From Micromonospora pattaloongensis (GTDB lineage Bacteria; Actinomycetota; Actinomycetes; Mycobacteriales; Micromonosporaceae), in assembly GCF_900107255.1 (NCBI RefSeq), contig NZ_FNPH01000013.1:1-64000 (forward strand): DNA of 64,000 nt. The letters are read 5' to 3'. A model generated the notes under the pieces. It worked only from the letters and a program-made list of their open reading frames with translations. It was not told the origin of the DNA and ran no database searches. Numbering within the stretch: position 1 is the first letter of the stretch; every line of letters begins with the position of its first letter. A program made the position numbers and the translations under genes. Of this stretch, positions 1 to 8,210 are shown in pieces.

Positions 1-84
1 CCATACTTCGACCCCGAGCTGTTGGGCCAAGTCCAGTGTTTCCGCGATGGCTTCGAGCTGACGCTCATTGAGTCCGGCGGCCAT
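1..84 (-). CDS. Partial open frame running off the window edge
   Basis: A minus-strand frame starts at an ATG at 84 (reading MAAGLNERQLEAIAET) and runs without a stop through position 1, giving 28 residues. The composition is helix-like and protein-like. I do not recognise the family. It begins 11 bases downstream of the stop of the truncated racemase-fold gene, so it may be the next gene on that strand or sequence that replaced the lost 3' half of that gene. Only the first codons are in the window. Confidence 0.3.
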   Translation of the reverse strand, partial: MAAGLNERQLEAIAETLDLAQQLGVEVW

Positions 85-95
85 AGATCGGCAGC

Positions 96-470
96 CTATG
101 CAAAGCGGCCAGAATCGCGGCAGCAGATGCGGTGCGACACCTGCTCGGCGAGGGCACGTAACCGTGCCGCACGCGCAGGTGACGCCCAGACGGGGTAGGC
201 GATGAACAGGTCGGTGAATCCTGCCTTGGCGAACACCTCGGCCTCGCTGACGGTCGCCACGGTCAGACCGACCGCGCCGATCTCGATCTGACGGCGTGCG
301 ATCTGCAAGCATTTATGGGTCTTAGCGTGTGGCCGCAGCGCGAGCCCCTGCGCGGTCGCCCTCACCGCCATGGCGCGCAAGTTACGGTCGAGAACGTCGA
401 GGTCAACGGCCACATACGGCGTGCTCAGATCAGTGGGCAGCGGAGCCGGCATGTCCATGCGCCGGATCAT
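96..470 (-). pseudogene. N-terminal fragment of a D-threonine aldolase / D-serine dehydratase-like PLP enzyme
   Basis: The 124-residue product opens with the N-terminal strand of the alanine-racemase-like fold III family (TPYVAVDLDVLDRNLRAM). It has the PLP-lysine region as HAKTHK near residue 50 and the typical TVATVSEAEVFAKAG segment. Family members run about 370-400 residues, so only the first third is present: after about residue 110 the sequence turns to unrelated residues (CCRDSGRFA) and stops. The second half, including the metal-binding C-terminal domain of D-threonine aldolases, is missing. I read this as a truncated, probably non-functional gene. Methionines at residues 1, 5 and 7 are all possible starts. 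Confidence 0.7.
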
Positions 471-543
471 GCCATGCGGGGGGAACAGGCGGGTGAGGAC
501 CGCAGCTACCCGCAGTCATTTAGCCGCGATCGGCGCGCTGAGG

Positions 544-593
544 TGTCGCAGATCAGTTGGCGGACGACTGTCGCACGTCAGTCGACAGAGGAC
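544..593. repeat. Tandem pair of a 25-bp repeat (locus A)
   Basis: Two units lie head to tail at 544-568 and 569-593, each beginning TGTCGCA. They match the unit at 5640-5664 at 21 and 20 of 25 positions. The same two-unit, 25-bp-spaced arrangement in the same orientation occurs at 5615-5664, so two similar pairs bracket about 5 kb of broken and accessory genes. I see no ORF or RNA explanation for them. Confidence 0.6.
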
Positions 594-748
594 ACTGACG
601 CAAGCCCAACACTGCCGGCGACCTCAGGCCGGCATCGGCCGGGCCGGCCGGCCACGCTGAGAAACGGACAAGAGCAGAAGGCCCTGGGCTCCGCCCCAGA
701 CCCGGCCACTGCTCGGAGATCCGCCGCTTTCCAGCCAGGTCCGCATCG

Positions 749-1414
749 CTACTCAAGCATTGACCTGTAGCAGTCGCCAGCGTCGCTGATCGGGCGGTAG
801 TGCTCGTTGACTGCCGCTGCGTGCAGTGCGGCCAGAAGCTCGTCTGCGGCCGGCAGATCGAGTGCTTCCCGGAGCCGGTCCCGTTCCATGTCGAGCTGCG
901 GCCAGTCAACGCGAATGTAGTGGTCTGCTTGGGCCAGCCAGTCCCGTAGCTGGCTGCCATCATCACCGAACGGTCTTGCGGTCGCGTCGTGGAGACTGGA
1001 CAGGCCAACGACGAGCGCCAGCGCATCACGCAGGGACGCGGCGATTAGCCCGCCCTCGCCTTCTGACCCGACATACACGACTGGTCGGTGACTGCCCGAG
1101 CCGACCAGCATGAATGCTCCGCCCGAGGCATCCCCGGCGATCATCTCAAGGGATTCCCCATTGGCTAGCTGGACCGGCTCAATCGGCCCGAATGCCGCCC
1201 GCGAGACATCGAAGTCGAACCGCGCCAACAGGGCCGCGATCCACGGCGTAGCGCGGATTTGATCCAGCAGAGCGCGATCGGATTGCACGTCAGCGACGGT
1301 ACCGCCCAGGATCGGTGGGCCGTCCACGGGCCAGTAACGGTGTCGCTGAACGGTCACGAGTGGGCACGAGACGCAACCAGACCGCCCGCCGGCCGCAGGC
1401 GTTTCGGGCGTCAC
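749..1414 (-). CDS. Conserved hypothetical protein
   Basis: This 221-residue protein has no recognised catalytic motif. Its core (roughly residues 45-160: IRATPWIAALLARFDFDV, GDASGGAFMLV, YVGSEGEGGLIAASLRDAL) resembles a family of actinomycete proteins of unknown function, as far as I recall. A start at the GTG at 1414 is supported by AGGGGC six bases upstream. The first 40 residues are less protein-like, and a GTG at 1288 is the alternative. There are no membrane segments or signal peptide, so it should be cytoplasmic. It stands alone between the truncated racemase-like gene and the putative restriction nuclease. Confidence 0.65.
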   Translation of the reverse strand: MTPETPAAGGRSGCVSCPLVTVQRHRYWPVDGPPILGGTVADVQSDRALLDQIRATPWIAALLARFDFDVSRAAFGPIEPVQLANGESLEMIAGDASGGAFMLVGSGSHRPVVYVGSEGEGGLIAASLRDALALVVGLSSLHDATARPFGDDGSQLRDWLAQADHYIRVDWPQLDMERDRLREALDLPAADELLAALHAAAVNEHYRPISDAGDCYRSMLE

Positions 1415-1696
1415 GTTCGGCCCCTGAAGATGTCGATTAGAGACTTGTCGAGGGTCCCGCTGATGCGGTGCAGGGCAGGTCTCGTGATCCCTGGTCGACG
1501 CCGTCCTCTCGCCGAGACCACCAACGCCTGCACCTCACCCGACGGGGCGCTCACGCCGTGACGCCCGCCAAGGCCACCTGCGGCCGCAAGGTCAAGGCGA
1601 CTGTCGGGCCGAACAAGGCAGGAGGCTTGGGGGGCAAGCCTCGCCGGTCGTTGGGCAGCGGGTGTTGAGTCAACAGCCGCTGCCCAACGCACCGAA

Positions 1697-2677
1697 TCAG
1701 ATGACGGCTTCGTGCTGGTTGGCGGAGTCCCAACCGGGAACACGTCCGAGCCAACGCGTCGCCTGCAAGTCCTCTGATGGGGCCTTGTAGTTCTCGATGT
1801 GGAGGAGCCGCCCGCCCGTGGCCTGGTATGGGCGTACGGTGCGGTCAACCGCGATGTCACGAACAACGATGAGGTCAGCGCCGTGGGGGCAAGAGCGGAA
1901 GTGCGCAACCTCGTTTGAGGTGTACTCGACGTCAGCGCCCGCCCCGCTGGTTCCCTTTACTTCGACGTGCTTTTCCTCGCCGGACGGCTTCCGGCAGACG
2001 AGGTCATAGGGCTTGCCGAGCGGCTTGACGTCCGGCCACCCCTGGGCCTTCATGTGTTCGATGGCGAGATCGACGGCGCGGGCTTCGACAGCGCTGTTGA
2101 ATTCCGGGTCACGCGACCGACCGGCTCCCCGGCGGCCCCGGACCGGAGGGAAAGACGGACGCGGAACACCGGCCGTTCGGCTGAGGTCCGGCACTGCGTC
2201 CGCGCCGGCCGTGGGTACGCCCATGGCCTTGAGTAGTGGGGCCACGTCCAGTTCGACGCGAATTCCGCGGTTGCTGATCGCCGCGAGACGAAGGGCTTCG
2301 GTCCCCCCGGCGCCCAGCACCCCGGTGGCATCGGCAGGAGCACCCGCGAGTGTCGCCACTGGAGTCAGGCCCAGACGGTACGGATAGATGAGCTTAGAAT
2401 CTTCGATCTCGTCTGGCCAGTGGGGAGCCTCACCCCGGTACAGGGGTGCCGTGAACTCGCAGAGGATGAGGTCGACCGTTCCCTTCTGCCATACCGGTGC
2501 ATCGATGCGCGGACTTCCGTTGCTGTGATCGTGTCCGAACAACACCCAGCGACTCGGCTGCTCGTACTGGGGATCGTGCTCCTTGAACCCCCAGGTCTGC
2601 GTCTCAAGGCCGAAGAGCAGGTTTCGGCGTCCGTTGGGAGAAGCGGAGGACCAAATACAGAGGACGTGATCGGTCAC
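1697..2677 (-). CDS. EVE-like plus DUF3883 protein, putative modification-dependent restriction nuclease
   Basis: This is a 326-residue protein starting at the GTG at 2677, with GAGGTG just upstream. Residues 1-110 resemble an EVE/PUA-like modified-base reader, with the late motif PHWPDE...LIYPYRLGLTPV near 86-107. Residues 120-190 form a linker. Residues 190-326 match DUF3883, a PD-(D/E)xK nuclease-like domain: E199 in its first helix, D225 in PYDLVC, and E239-x-K241 in HVEVKGTS. Fusions of EVE with nucleases are known type IV-like systems that cut DNA carrying modified bases. The target and activity here are inferred. It lies directly beside the integrase remnant, which suggests arrival on an integrative element. 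I see no McrB-like ATPase partner. Confidence 0.7.
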   Translation of the reverse strand: MTDHVLCIWSSASPNGRRNLLFGLETQTWGFKEHDPQYEQPSRWVLFGHDHSNGSPRIDAPVWQKGTVDLILCEFTAPLYRGEAPHWPDEIEDSKLIYPYRLGLTPVATLAGAPADATGVLGAGGTEALRLAAISNRGIRVELDVAPLLKAMGVPTAGADAVPDLSRTAGVPRPSFPPVRGRRGAGRSRDPEFNSAVEARAVDLAIEHMKAQGWPDVKPLGKPYDLVCRKPSGEEKHVEVKGTSGAGADVEYTSNEVAHFRSCPHGADLIVVRDIAVDRTVRPYQATGGRLLHIENYKAPSEDLQATRWLGRVPGWDSANQHEAVI

Positions 2678-2931
2678 AGGCACCTCACGAATGAAGGAGG
2701 GGTCGTAGAGAGCAACGCTAAACCAGCCTCTGTTAAGTCGCAAGCTAAATACTGCTCGCCCCCCTTGGGCGGGCCGTGGCCGACCTTCTCGCCGCCATGG
2801 AGGTGGCCGGCGGCGGGGTTCCTCGCCGCCCTCTCGGCGCGTGGGGCAGAGGGCTGCACCGCTACGGAGGACCGGAGCCCTTGGCGGGGCAGCATGGGCG
2901 TGGTGCTGCTCATGGTGCGAAGCAGGGACGA

Positions 2932-3343
2932 TCAAAGTTGCTGTAGGCCTTCCGGGGACGGGGACGAACCGCATCGAGGTCCGGACCGACGCCCTCGAGT
3001 CCGCACTGAGTCCGCAGGAGCACGACCCGCCGCCCGGTCGGGGCGGTCGGCCATCTGGTCGGGGTCGTCCTCGAACAGGTCCGCGTAAGACGTCCAGCGT
3101 GATCGCCGCCGAGGTGTGCCCGAGCATCCGCTGCACCGCCTTCACGTTGGCGCCCTCGGCCACCGCCAGACTCGCCGCCGTGTGCCGCAGCTCGTGCGGC
3201 GTCAGGCCCGCGAGGCCGATTGACTGTGGAGCCCGACCGAAGACCCGGCGGCGGAAGTTTGCGCAACACCTCGCCGGCCGGGGACGTGAACACCAGCGCC
3301 TGCGGGACTTGATTCACGACGACGGGAGCAGCATTCTTCCAAG
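2932..3343 (-). pseudogene. Tyrosine recombinase (phage-type integrase) C-terminal remnant with two frameshifts
   Basis: Reading the minus strand through three frames reconstructs an integrase C-terminus: NQVPQALVFTSPAGEVLR, then FRRRVFGRAPQSIGLAGLTPHELRHTAASLAVAEGANVKAVQRMLGHTSAAITLDV, then YADLF. (The middle stretch is about positions 3255-3095.) The catalytic HxLRH box, the LGH box and the final tyrosine are all recognisable. Joining them needs one extra A after the GEVLR codons and one extra T before the tyrosine codon. The N-terminal DNA-binding half is absent. This is a dead integrase and marks a former integrative element here. Confidence 0.85.
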
Positions 3344-3358
3344 CTGACGCTCACCGGG

Positions 3359-3826
3359 TTAGCTGTAGGGGGCGTACTGGACGCTGCGGGACCAACGCCG
3401 CCAGAAGGGCAGCGGCAGGCAGCCGGTGGGGCCTCTGCCTCCGATCTCGGTCTCCACTGATGCATCGGCGAGCGTGACCGAGACGGACGAGCGGCCCGGA
3501 GCGAACACCTCCCGGACCCTGCCAGCGATCACTGAGCGGACGATGTCTTCGAGTAGGGCGACGTCTTCAGGGCCGGCTTCCAGTTCCCATCGGCCGCCGT
3601 AGTCACCGACCTCCAGGATGAGTTCATCGGAGAAGTCCGTCCATCCGAAGGCACGAGCATCGGGGTTACGTGGTGTGACGCTCACCGATATCCCGCCCTC
3701 GACGCCGTCGACCTTCACGGTCGCCACCCCGGCCAACTCCCTTGCCAATGCCCTTGCGACTGCCAGAGTTGGTGTCCGGGGTACATCGTGGGTGTCGGGT
3801 TCGTCTGGGCCGTGCTTATCCCTCAC
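3359..3826 (-). CDS. Hypothetical protein
   Basis: A 155-residue cytoplasmic protein of unknown function. The middle (residues 20-120) is well structured: a helical segment (LAVARALARELAG) is followed by alternating hydrophobic strands (VSVTPRNPDARAFGWTDFSDELILEVGD) and a helix (DVALLEDIVRSVIAGRV). There is no signal peptide or membrane segment, and I recognise no family. It sits between the integrase remnant and the valS fragment, so it may be cargo of the same decayed element. Confidence 0.55.
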   Translation of the reverse strand: MRDKHGPDEPDTHDVPRTPTLAVARALARELAGVATVKVDGVEGGISVSVTPRNPDARAFGWTDFSDELILEVGDYGGRWELEAGPEDVALLEDIVRSVIAGRVREVFAPGRSSVSVTLADASVETEIGGRGPTGCLPLPFWRRWSRSVQYAPYS

Positions 3827-3861
3827 GCGGCCAGTCTGACAAGCATCAGCGGTAGGGCGGA

Positions 3862-4046
3862 CGTTGGGTCATCCTCGACCCCGATCGCAAGAAGATGTCG
3901 AAGTCAAAGGGCAACGTCGTCACGCCGATGTCCCTGCTCGAGGAGTACGGCGCGGACGCCGTCCGGTACTGGGCCGTCAGCGGCCGCCCCCGGCACGGAC
4001 GCGTCGTTCGACACCGGGCAAATAAAGGTCGGGCGTCGAGCCGGCC
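3862..4046 (+). pseudogene. Valyl-tRNA synthetase fragment
   Basis: The plus strand encodes the KMSKS region of a class I valyl-tRNA synthetase: [17 protein letters not shown] followed by [19 protein letters not shown]. The frame then slips at a run of five C residues near 3990, and the next frame continues the family sequence [17 protein letters not shown] before homology ends. Full ValRS is about 850-900 residues, so only about 60 remain. There is no start, no catalytic HIGH domain and no anticodon-binding domain. It cannot be functional and probably marks a lost or recombined second valS copy. Confidence 0.8.
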
Positions 4047-4113
4047 GCTCCACCGTCCACGCGGCTTCGCTGGGGCCGGAGGGGCATCCGGCTCTTCGGC
4101 GCTTGGCCCATGG

Positions 4114-4758
4114 TCAGGTGGGCGTCGGTTGAGCGCGGTCGGTGGCGAGTTTAATCGCGAGTGCACCGAGCACGGTGCCCATGAGGTAGCGCTGAACGCG
4201 CAGCCAGCTGGGTCGCTGGGTCAGGAACACCGCGATGGTGCCGGCGGCCAGGACGATCGCGAGGTTCACCGCCAGACTCACGATGATCTGGATGCCGCCC
4301 AGCACAAAGCCTTGAACGACGACGTGCCCGGCCGCAGGGTGTACGAACTGGGGGATCAGCGACAGGTACATCACGGCGATCTTGGGGTTCAGCAGGTTGG
4401 TCATCAGGCCCATCGTGAATAGCCGTCGCGGTGAATCCAGTGCGAACTCCTGTGGCTCGAACATCGAGGTGCCGCCGGGACGGAGGGCCTTCCAGGCAAG
4501 CCATCCCAGATACGCCGCGCCTGTGAATTTGACGGCGAGGTACAGCTCCGGAACGGCCAGGAAGATCACCGACAGGCCGAGATTGGCGGCCGTGAGATAA
4601 ACCAGGAAACCGAGCGCGACGCCACCGAGTGACACGACGCCGGCCCGGCGGCCCTGTGTGATGCTCCGTGAGACGAGGTACATCATGTTGGGCCCCGGGG
4701 TGAGGACCATGCCCAGCGCAACCGCGGAGACACCGAGGATCGACGCGACTGTGATCAC
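4114..4758 (-). CDS. LysE/RhtB family amino-acid exporter
   Basis: This integral membrane protein of 214 residues, the usual length for the family, has about six hydrophobic segments. Near the N-terminus is the signature [26 protein letters not shown] chose the GTG at 4758 because AAAGGTG precedes it by a few bases and the first membrane helix begins directly after ([15 protein letters not shown]); longer starts add a polar extension atypical of the family. LysE/RhtB proteins export amino acids or similar small molecules by proton exchange. The substrate cannot be read from sequence. No regulator gene is adjacent. Confidence 0.85.
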   Translation of the reverse strand: MITVASILGVSAVALGMVLTPGPNMMYLVSRSITQGRRAGVVSLGGVALGFLVYLTAANLGLSVIFLAVPELYLAVKFTGAAYLGWLAWKALRPGGTSMFEPQEFALDSPRRLFTMGLMTNLLNPKIAVMYLSLIPQFVHPAAGHVVVQGFVLGGIQIIVSLAVNLAIVLAAGTIAVFLTQRPSWLRVQRYLMGTVLGALAIKLATDRAQPTPT

Positions 4759-4959
4759 ACACGCACCTTTTCGCGACAGTAATCCATCCACTACAGCCAA
4801 TCTGGCGGTCGTGGCCCCAGCCACCTCGACCTCGCCCTACCCGGCCAGGATTCGCTGACCGAACACGCCCCGGGCGCACGCTCATCGGCACGACCGAGGG
4901 CCGAGCCCCCACGCGTCCGGCGCGTACGGTGACAACCGGTCGGCGGCAGATCCGTGCGT

Positions 4960-5505
4960 TCAGTCGCGGACAGGGATGAGGCTGTAGACGTACATGTCTT
5001 TACGCTCGGTCCCGACCTGCTGCCAGCTGCGCAGGAGTCCTTCGCGCTGGTAACCGCAGGCTTCTGCCGCTCGCCACGAGCCCTCGTTCCATGGTTCGAC
5101 GAACAGCTCCAGCCGCTTGACGTCGTCCAGTGAGCTAGCCCAAGTGGTGAGGGCGCTCAAAGCGGCCCGGACGTATCCGCGGCGCCGGTGCTGTGGCGCG
5201 ATCCAGTAGCCCGTCGATGCGCGCCCGGTGGAGATGTGGCTGGTCCAGAGGCCGATGTTGCCCACAGCTTCGTCGGTCTCGATGTCCGCGATCGCAAAGG
5301 AGTAGCCAGACCCTTCAGCGAGTCGCTGGTGCTGCCGTTCAAGGTAGGCAGCGATGTCCTCGTGGGCATCGGAGGGCGGCACTGACGTGATGAGGGGAAT
5401 GAGAGGGTCCGACGCGACCGAGGCGACGAGCCGGGCGTCGTCCAACCGGAACGCCCGCAAGCGCGCCGGCGGCTCGTCGAGACACGGCATCTCCGTCGGC
5501 AGCAT
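4960..5505 (-). CDS. GNAT N-acetyltransferase, RimJ/RimL-like
   Basis: The 181-residue product starts at the ATG at 5505 (MLPTEMPCL). The GNAT fold is visible as LRAFRLDDARLVASVASDP, the central VGNIGLW strand, the acetyl-CoA loop QHRRRGYVRAAL near residue 115, and the C-terminal VEPWNEGSWRAAEACGYQREG. This layout is typical of RimJ/RimL-like enzymes that acetylate protein N-termini or small amines with acetyl-CoA. The substrate is unknown. The frame stays open upstream to an ATG at 5664, but that extension is encoded by the 25-bp repeats and looks non-coding. Confidence 0.8.
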   Translation of the reverse strand: MLPTEMPCLDEPPARLRAFRLDDARLVASVASDPLIPLITSVPPSDAHEDIAAYLERQHQRLAEGSGYSFAIADIETDEAVGNIGLWTSHISTGRASTGYWIAPQHRRRGYVRAALSALTTWASSLDDVKRLELFVEPWNEGSWRAAEACGYQREGLLRSWQQVGTERKDMYVYSLIPVRD

Positions 5506-5973
5506 GCCCCGATTCTGGGGCTCTCGGGCAGCCCGAGCAATCGAGCTCGGCAACCGCAATTCGCCATGACAGGACGTTGGTCGGCGGCTAAGCCGCCGCT
5601 CGATCGCCGGACCCTGTCGCACATCACCTGACGGAGTCGTGTCGCACATCAGTTGTCGGAGCACAACTGACAGAGCCCCTGACAGAGCCCACGCACTGCC
5701 GAATTCCCCTCTTTAGAATCAAGGCGGCCCGCAAGCGGGGCGCGCCGGCTGCGCCCGGCCTGGTGGCGGCGCAAGCGCCGGTATCGGCCGGAGCGCCGGG
5801 CGATACTCGCAGATGCGCCAAGCATCAGGGCTGATGCCTCCCGCGGGGATCTTCGACAAAGATGGGTGCGGCCCACCTCCACCATGGGTCCGGGCGAAGC
5901 CGTTCCACGATGTGCAGACTCACGGCGAAGATGGGCTCTCGGGGGAAGAGAGTGGCTGCTGCGCGGGTCCCCA
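5506..5973. other. Gene-free stretch with repeats
   Basis: About 470 bases separate two minus-strand GNAT genes. They contain the tandem 25-bp repeat pair at 5615-5664, a short AT-richer patch (about 5700-5720) and a GC-rich stretch near 5725-5800. I see no supportable coding frame. The minus-strand GNAT gene downstream could take its promoter from this stretch. Confidence 0.5.
5615..5664. repeat. Tandem pair of a 25-bp repeat (locus B)
   Basis: Units lie at 5615-5639 and 5640-5664 and agree with each other at 19 of 25 positions. Both begin TGTCGCACATCA. They match the pair at 544-593 in spacing and orientation. Repeated ends of this kind can be transposase- or recombinase-binding sites of a lost mobile element. 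Confidence 0.6.
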
Positions 5974-6495
5974 CTACGACAGGTGTGCCGCGTACACGTC
6001 TACCCGGTCTCCGGAACGCGAGGTCGCCTTACGCTCGAAGCGAAGATCAATCTTCTCAGCGACCCGCTGTGAAGGTGCGTTGTCCGGGTGAATGATGGCG
6101 ATGAGTCGCCTTACGTTGAGGATCTCACGTGCATGATCGCGGCACGCTGCCGCGGCTTCCGTGGCGTATCCGTAGCCCTGTAGATCGCCCCGTACGTGGT
6201 AACCAACTTCGACATCGACGGCTCCTTCAACCTCCTGCGGTGTCAGACCGCAGTCACCGACGAATTCGCCTGTATCCCGCAACCTAATCACCCACAGGCC
6301 GAAGCCCTCCCGCTGGTACAGGCTCTGATTCCACCTGATCCAGCTCAGTGCCTCGTCACGATCCTTCGGATGCGGGTAATACCGCATCACATCCGGGTCA
6401 CCAAGAAGCGCGGCCATGTCATCAAGGTCGTCGACCGTCATCTCAGCGAACGTCAGTCGCTGCGTGTCGGCAGGGCGACGGCTACTCAGATCCAC
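5974..6495 (-). CDS. GNAT N-acetyltransferase, RimJ/RimL-like
   Basis: A 173-residue acetyltransferase. The start is the GTG at 6495, with GAGGAG four bases upstream; the frame is open further back but without an equally good site. Family hallmarks are TQRLTFAEMTVDDLDDMAALLGDPDVMRYYP at the N-terminus, WVIRLRDTGEFVGDCGL, and the acetyl-CoA region DLQGYGYATEAAAACRDHA, followed by a strand giving HPDNAPSQRVAEKI. These enzymes acetylate a ribosomal-protein-like or small-molecule amine; the substrate is not inferable. It is paralogous in layout to the GNAT at 4960-5505, but the sequences are distinct. Confidence 0.82.
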   Translation of the reverse strand: MDLSSRRPADTQRLTFAEMTVDDLDDMAALLGDPDVMRYYPHPKDRDEALSWIRWNQSLYQREGFGLWVIRLRDTGEFVGDCGLTPQEVEGAVDVEVGYHVRGDLQGYGYATEAAAACRDHAREILNVRRLIAIIHPDNAPSQRVAEKIDLRFERKATSRSGDRVDVYAAHLS

Positions 6496-6910
6496 AATTC
6501 TCCTCAGCCCCAGAGAGATCCATGTACCGGCCGGGACCCCAGCACACGTTACGTCGTGCCTAGGCATGTCGCTCGCCGGTAGGTGAGCGGTCCGCATCTG
6601 GTGCGCAAGACGCCGACGGACGGCGGGGGAGTGGCGAGAGACGTCGACAGGCGTTTTCGCCGCCGCTTCAAGCCCATTAGCCCAGCTCGCCAGGTCGTCC
6701 ATTTTTATCTCATAATCCCTCGATCGCGGAATCGAGTCCCGCCCGCACCAGACCCAGCATTTGACACAGCGGGGGCTAGCGCACGGTGATTGCCGTGCGA
6801 ATTTCGGCGGAACGGTCTCGCCGCAGGAACGCCGCCGACACCGCGTACGTGCCGCGGCCGGAGACGGGAAATGCGTTGCGGCCCGTGAGGCGAGCAGCGA
6901 AGTTGCAGAG
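6496..6910. other. Intergenic stretch containing a tRNA 3' remnant
   Basis: About 415 bases lie between divergently oriented GNAT genes. The recognisable content is the tRNA-like segment at 6709-6750. The remaining bases hold open frames on both strands but no ribosome-binding-site-supported gene that I can identify. Confidence 0.4.
6709..6750 (+). other. Degenerate 3' half of a CAU-anticodon tRNA, candidate attachment-site scar
   Basis: The segment reads as the anticodon loop CTCATAA followed by a T-arm: stem 6726-6730 (GCGGA), loop ATCGAGT, stem 6738-6742 (CCCGC), then an acceptor 3' strand ending in ACCA. It resembles the 3' half of an elongator tRNA-Met. There is no matching 5' half upstream: the anticodon stem does not pair and no acceptor 5' strand is found. 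One T-stem pair and the first T-loop base are also non-canonical. Integrative elements of actinomycetes often duplicate exactly this portion (anticodon loop to 3' end), so an old att site is plausible. Confidence 0.5.
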
Positions 6911-7387
6911 GTGGCCCTACCTCAGCACGAGCACCCGGTACGGCAGGCGACGACGTCCGACGCCGTTGTCGTCGCCGAACTACTGGATGCCTTCAACCGC
7001 GAATTCGACACGCCGTCACCGGGGACGGAGGTGCTCGCGCCACGCCTCCGGCGACTGATCGCCGGGGACCACCTCGTGGCCCTTCTCGGCGGCGAACCGG
7101 CCGTCGGCGTCGCGGTGCTCTCCTTCCGGCCCAATGCGTGGTACGACGGTCCGGTCGCGGCCCTGGATGAGCTCTATGTCCGGCCGGACCTGCGTGGACA
7201 GCGGTTCGGGCACGCCATGCTGGAATTTGCCTGCCGCCTGGCGCGGCAACGCGGCGCGCAGACGCTGGAAATCAACGTCGACGGCGAAGACACTGCCGCG
7301 CGGCGCTTCTACGAGGCGCACGGCTTTTCCGACACCGAGCCCGGGGCGAGCGAGCCGATGTTCTACTACTACCGCGATCTCGACTGA
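6911..7387 (+). CDS. GNAT N-acetyltransferase
   Basis: The product is about 158 residues from the GTG at 6911; the frame is open upstream to 6761 but that part has no family similarity. Visible GNAT features are VRQATTSDAVVVAELLDAFNREF at the N-terminus, LDELYVRPDLRGQRFGHAML as the acetyl-CoA-binding strand and loop, and LEINVDGEDTAARRFYEAHGFS at the C-terminus. It is a single-domain acetyltransferase of unknown substrate, similar in style to aminoglycoside- or amino-acid-modifying GNATs. The start codon is uncertain because no strong ribosome-binding site is visible. Confidence 0.78.
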   Translation: MALPQHEHPVRQATTSDAVVVAELLDAFNREFDTPSPGTEVLAPRLRRLIAGDHLVALLGGEPAVGVAVLSFRPNAWYDGPVAALDELYVRPDLRGQRFGHAMLEFACRLARQRGAQTLEINVDGEDTAARRFYEAHGFSDTEPGASEPMFYYYRDLD

Positions 7388-7493
7388 TCGCGGCGCCGAC
7401 GCGGTTGCGTCGAACGTCGGGGGGGAATTCCCGGCGGCAGCGATCATCCGGCTCATCTGATCGGCGGGGCGGGCGGGGAGCGGAACGTCGCGA

Positions 7494-8210
7494 CTACGCG
7501 ACGGTGGCGACGTAGACGGTGTTGGTCGCGGGCCGCCCTTGCAGGGGGTTGGGGAAGCTGACGACGTGGGCCTTTGCCGTGGCGAACGCCTCCGTGAGCG
7601 TGGCGGTGAAGTCCTCGTCCGGTCGATCGTTGGACCACAGCGCGAACACCCCGCCCGGGTGGAGGCGACGGGTGAGACGGCGTAGCCCCTCGGGGGTGTA
7701 GAACGCGGCGTGGCTCGGATGGAGCACCTGCCGCGGCGTGTGGTCGATGTCCACGAGGAACGCGTGGAACCGCCGGCCGGGCGTGTCGGGGTCGAATCCC
7801 GTGGCGCCGGCGACGAGGGCGAAAAAGTCGGCGTGGACCAGCCGGGTGCGCGAATCGCGGGTCAGCTCGGCGGCGAACGGGAGCAACTCGCTTCGGTGCC
7901 ACCCGATCACGTCGTCGAGCGCTTCCACCACCGTCAGCGTCCTGACCCGCGGGTCCTCCAGCACGGCGCGCGCGGTGTAGCCGAGACCGAGGCCGCCGAC
8001 GACGACGTCGAGGTCGTCTCCGTCCAGCGCGGCCAGGCCGAGCCGGGCGAGTTCGATCTCCGCGACGGTGAAGAGGCTGGACATCAGGAACTCGTCGCCG
8101 AGCTTGACCTCGTAGACGTCGAGCTTGAGCGATGGGTCGAACCGTCGCCGCAGACGGATCTCGCCGAGCGGCGTCTCCCGCCAGGCCAGCTCCTCGAAGC
8201 GTGAACTCAT
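7494..8210 (-). CDS. Spermidine-synthase-like SAM-fold protein
   Basis: A 238-residue protein starting at MSSRFEELAWRETPLGEI. It carries the Rossmann-type glycine motif VVVGGLGLGYTARAVLEDP near residue 75, an acidic strand end (LTVVEALDDVIGWH), and FLVDIDHTPRQVLHPSHAAFYTPEGL. This arrangement matches the polyamine aminopropyltransferase-like family, which transfers aminopropyl or related groups from decarboxylated SAM. Many actinobacterial members lack proven polyamine activity, so the enzymatic role is inferred from fold only. It has no N-terminal membrane domain and is predicted cytoplasmic. Confidence 0.75.
   Translation of the reverse strand: MSSRFEELAWRETPLGEIRLRRRFDPSLKLDVYEVKLGDEFLMSSLFTVAEIELARLGLAALDGDDLDVVVGGLGLGYTARAVLEDPRVRTLTVVEALDDVIGWHRSELLPFAAELTRDSRTRLVHADFFALVAGATGFDPDTPGRRFHAFLVDIDHTPRQVLHPSHAAFYTPEGLRRLTRRLHPGGVFALWSNDRPDEDFTATLTEAFATAKAHVVSFPNPLQGRPATNTVYVATVA

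Noticed and set aside
5725-5800. GC-rich stretch with hairpin-like segments as a structured RNA
   Set aside because: Short complementary stretches are common in such GC-rich sequence; no known RNA family pattern or T-run was found.
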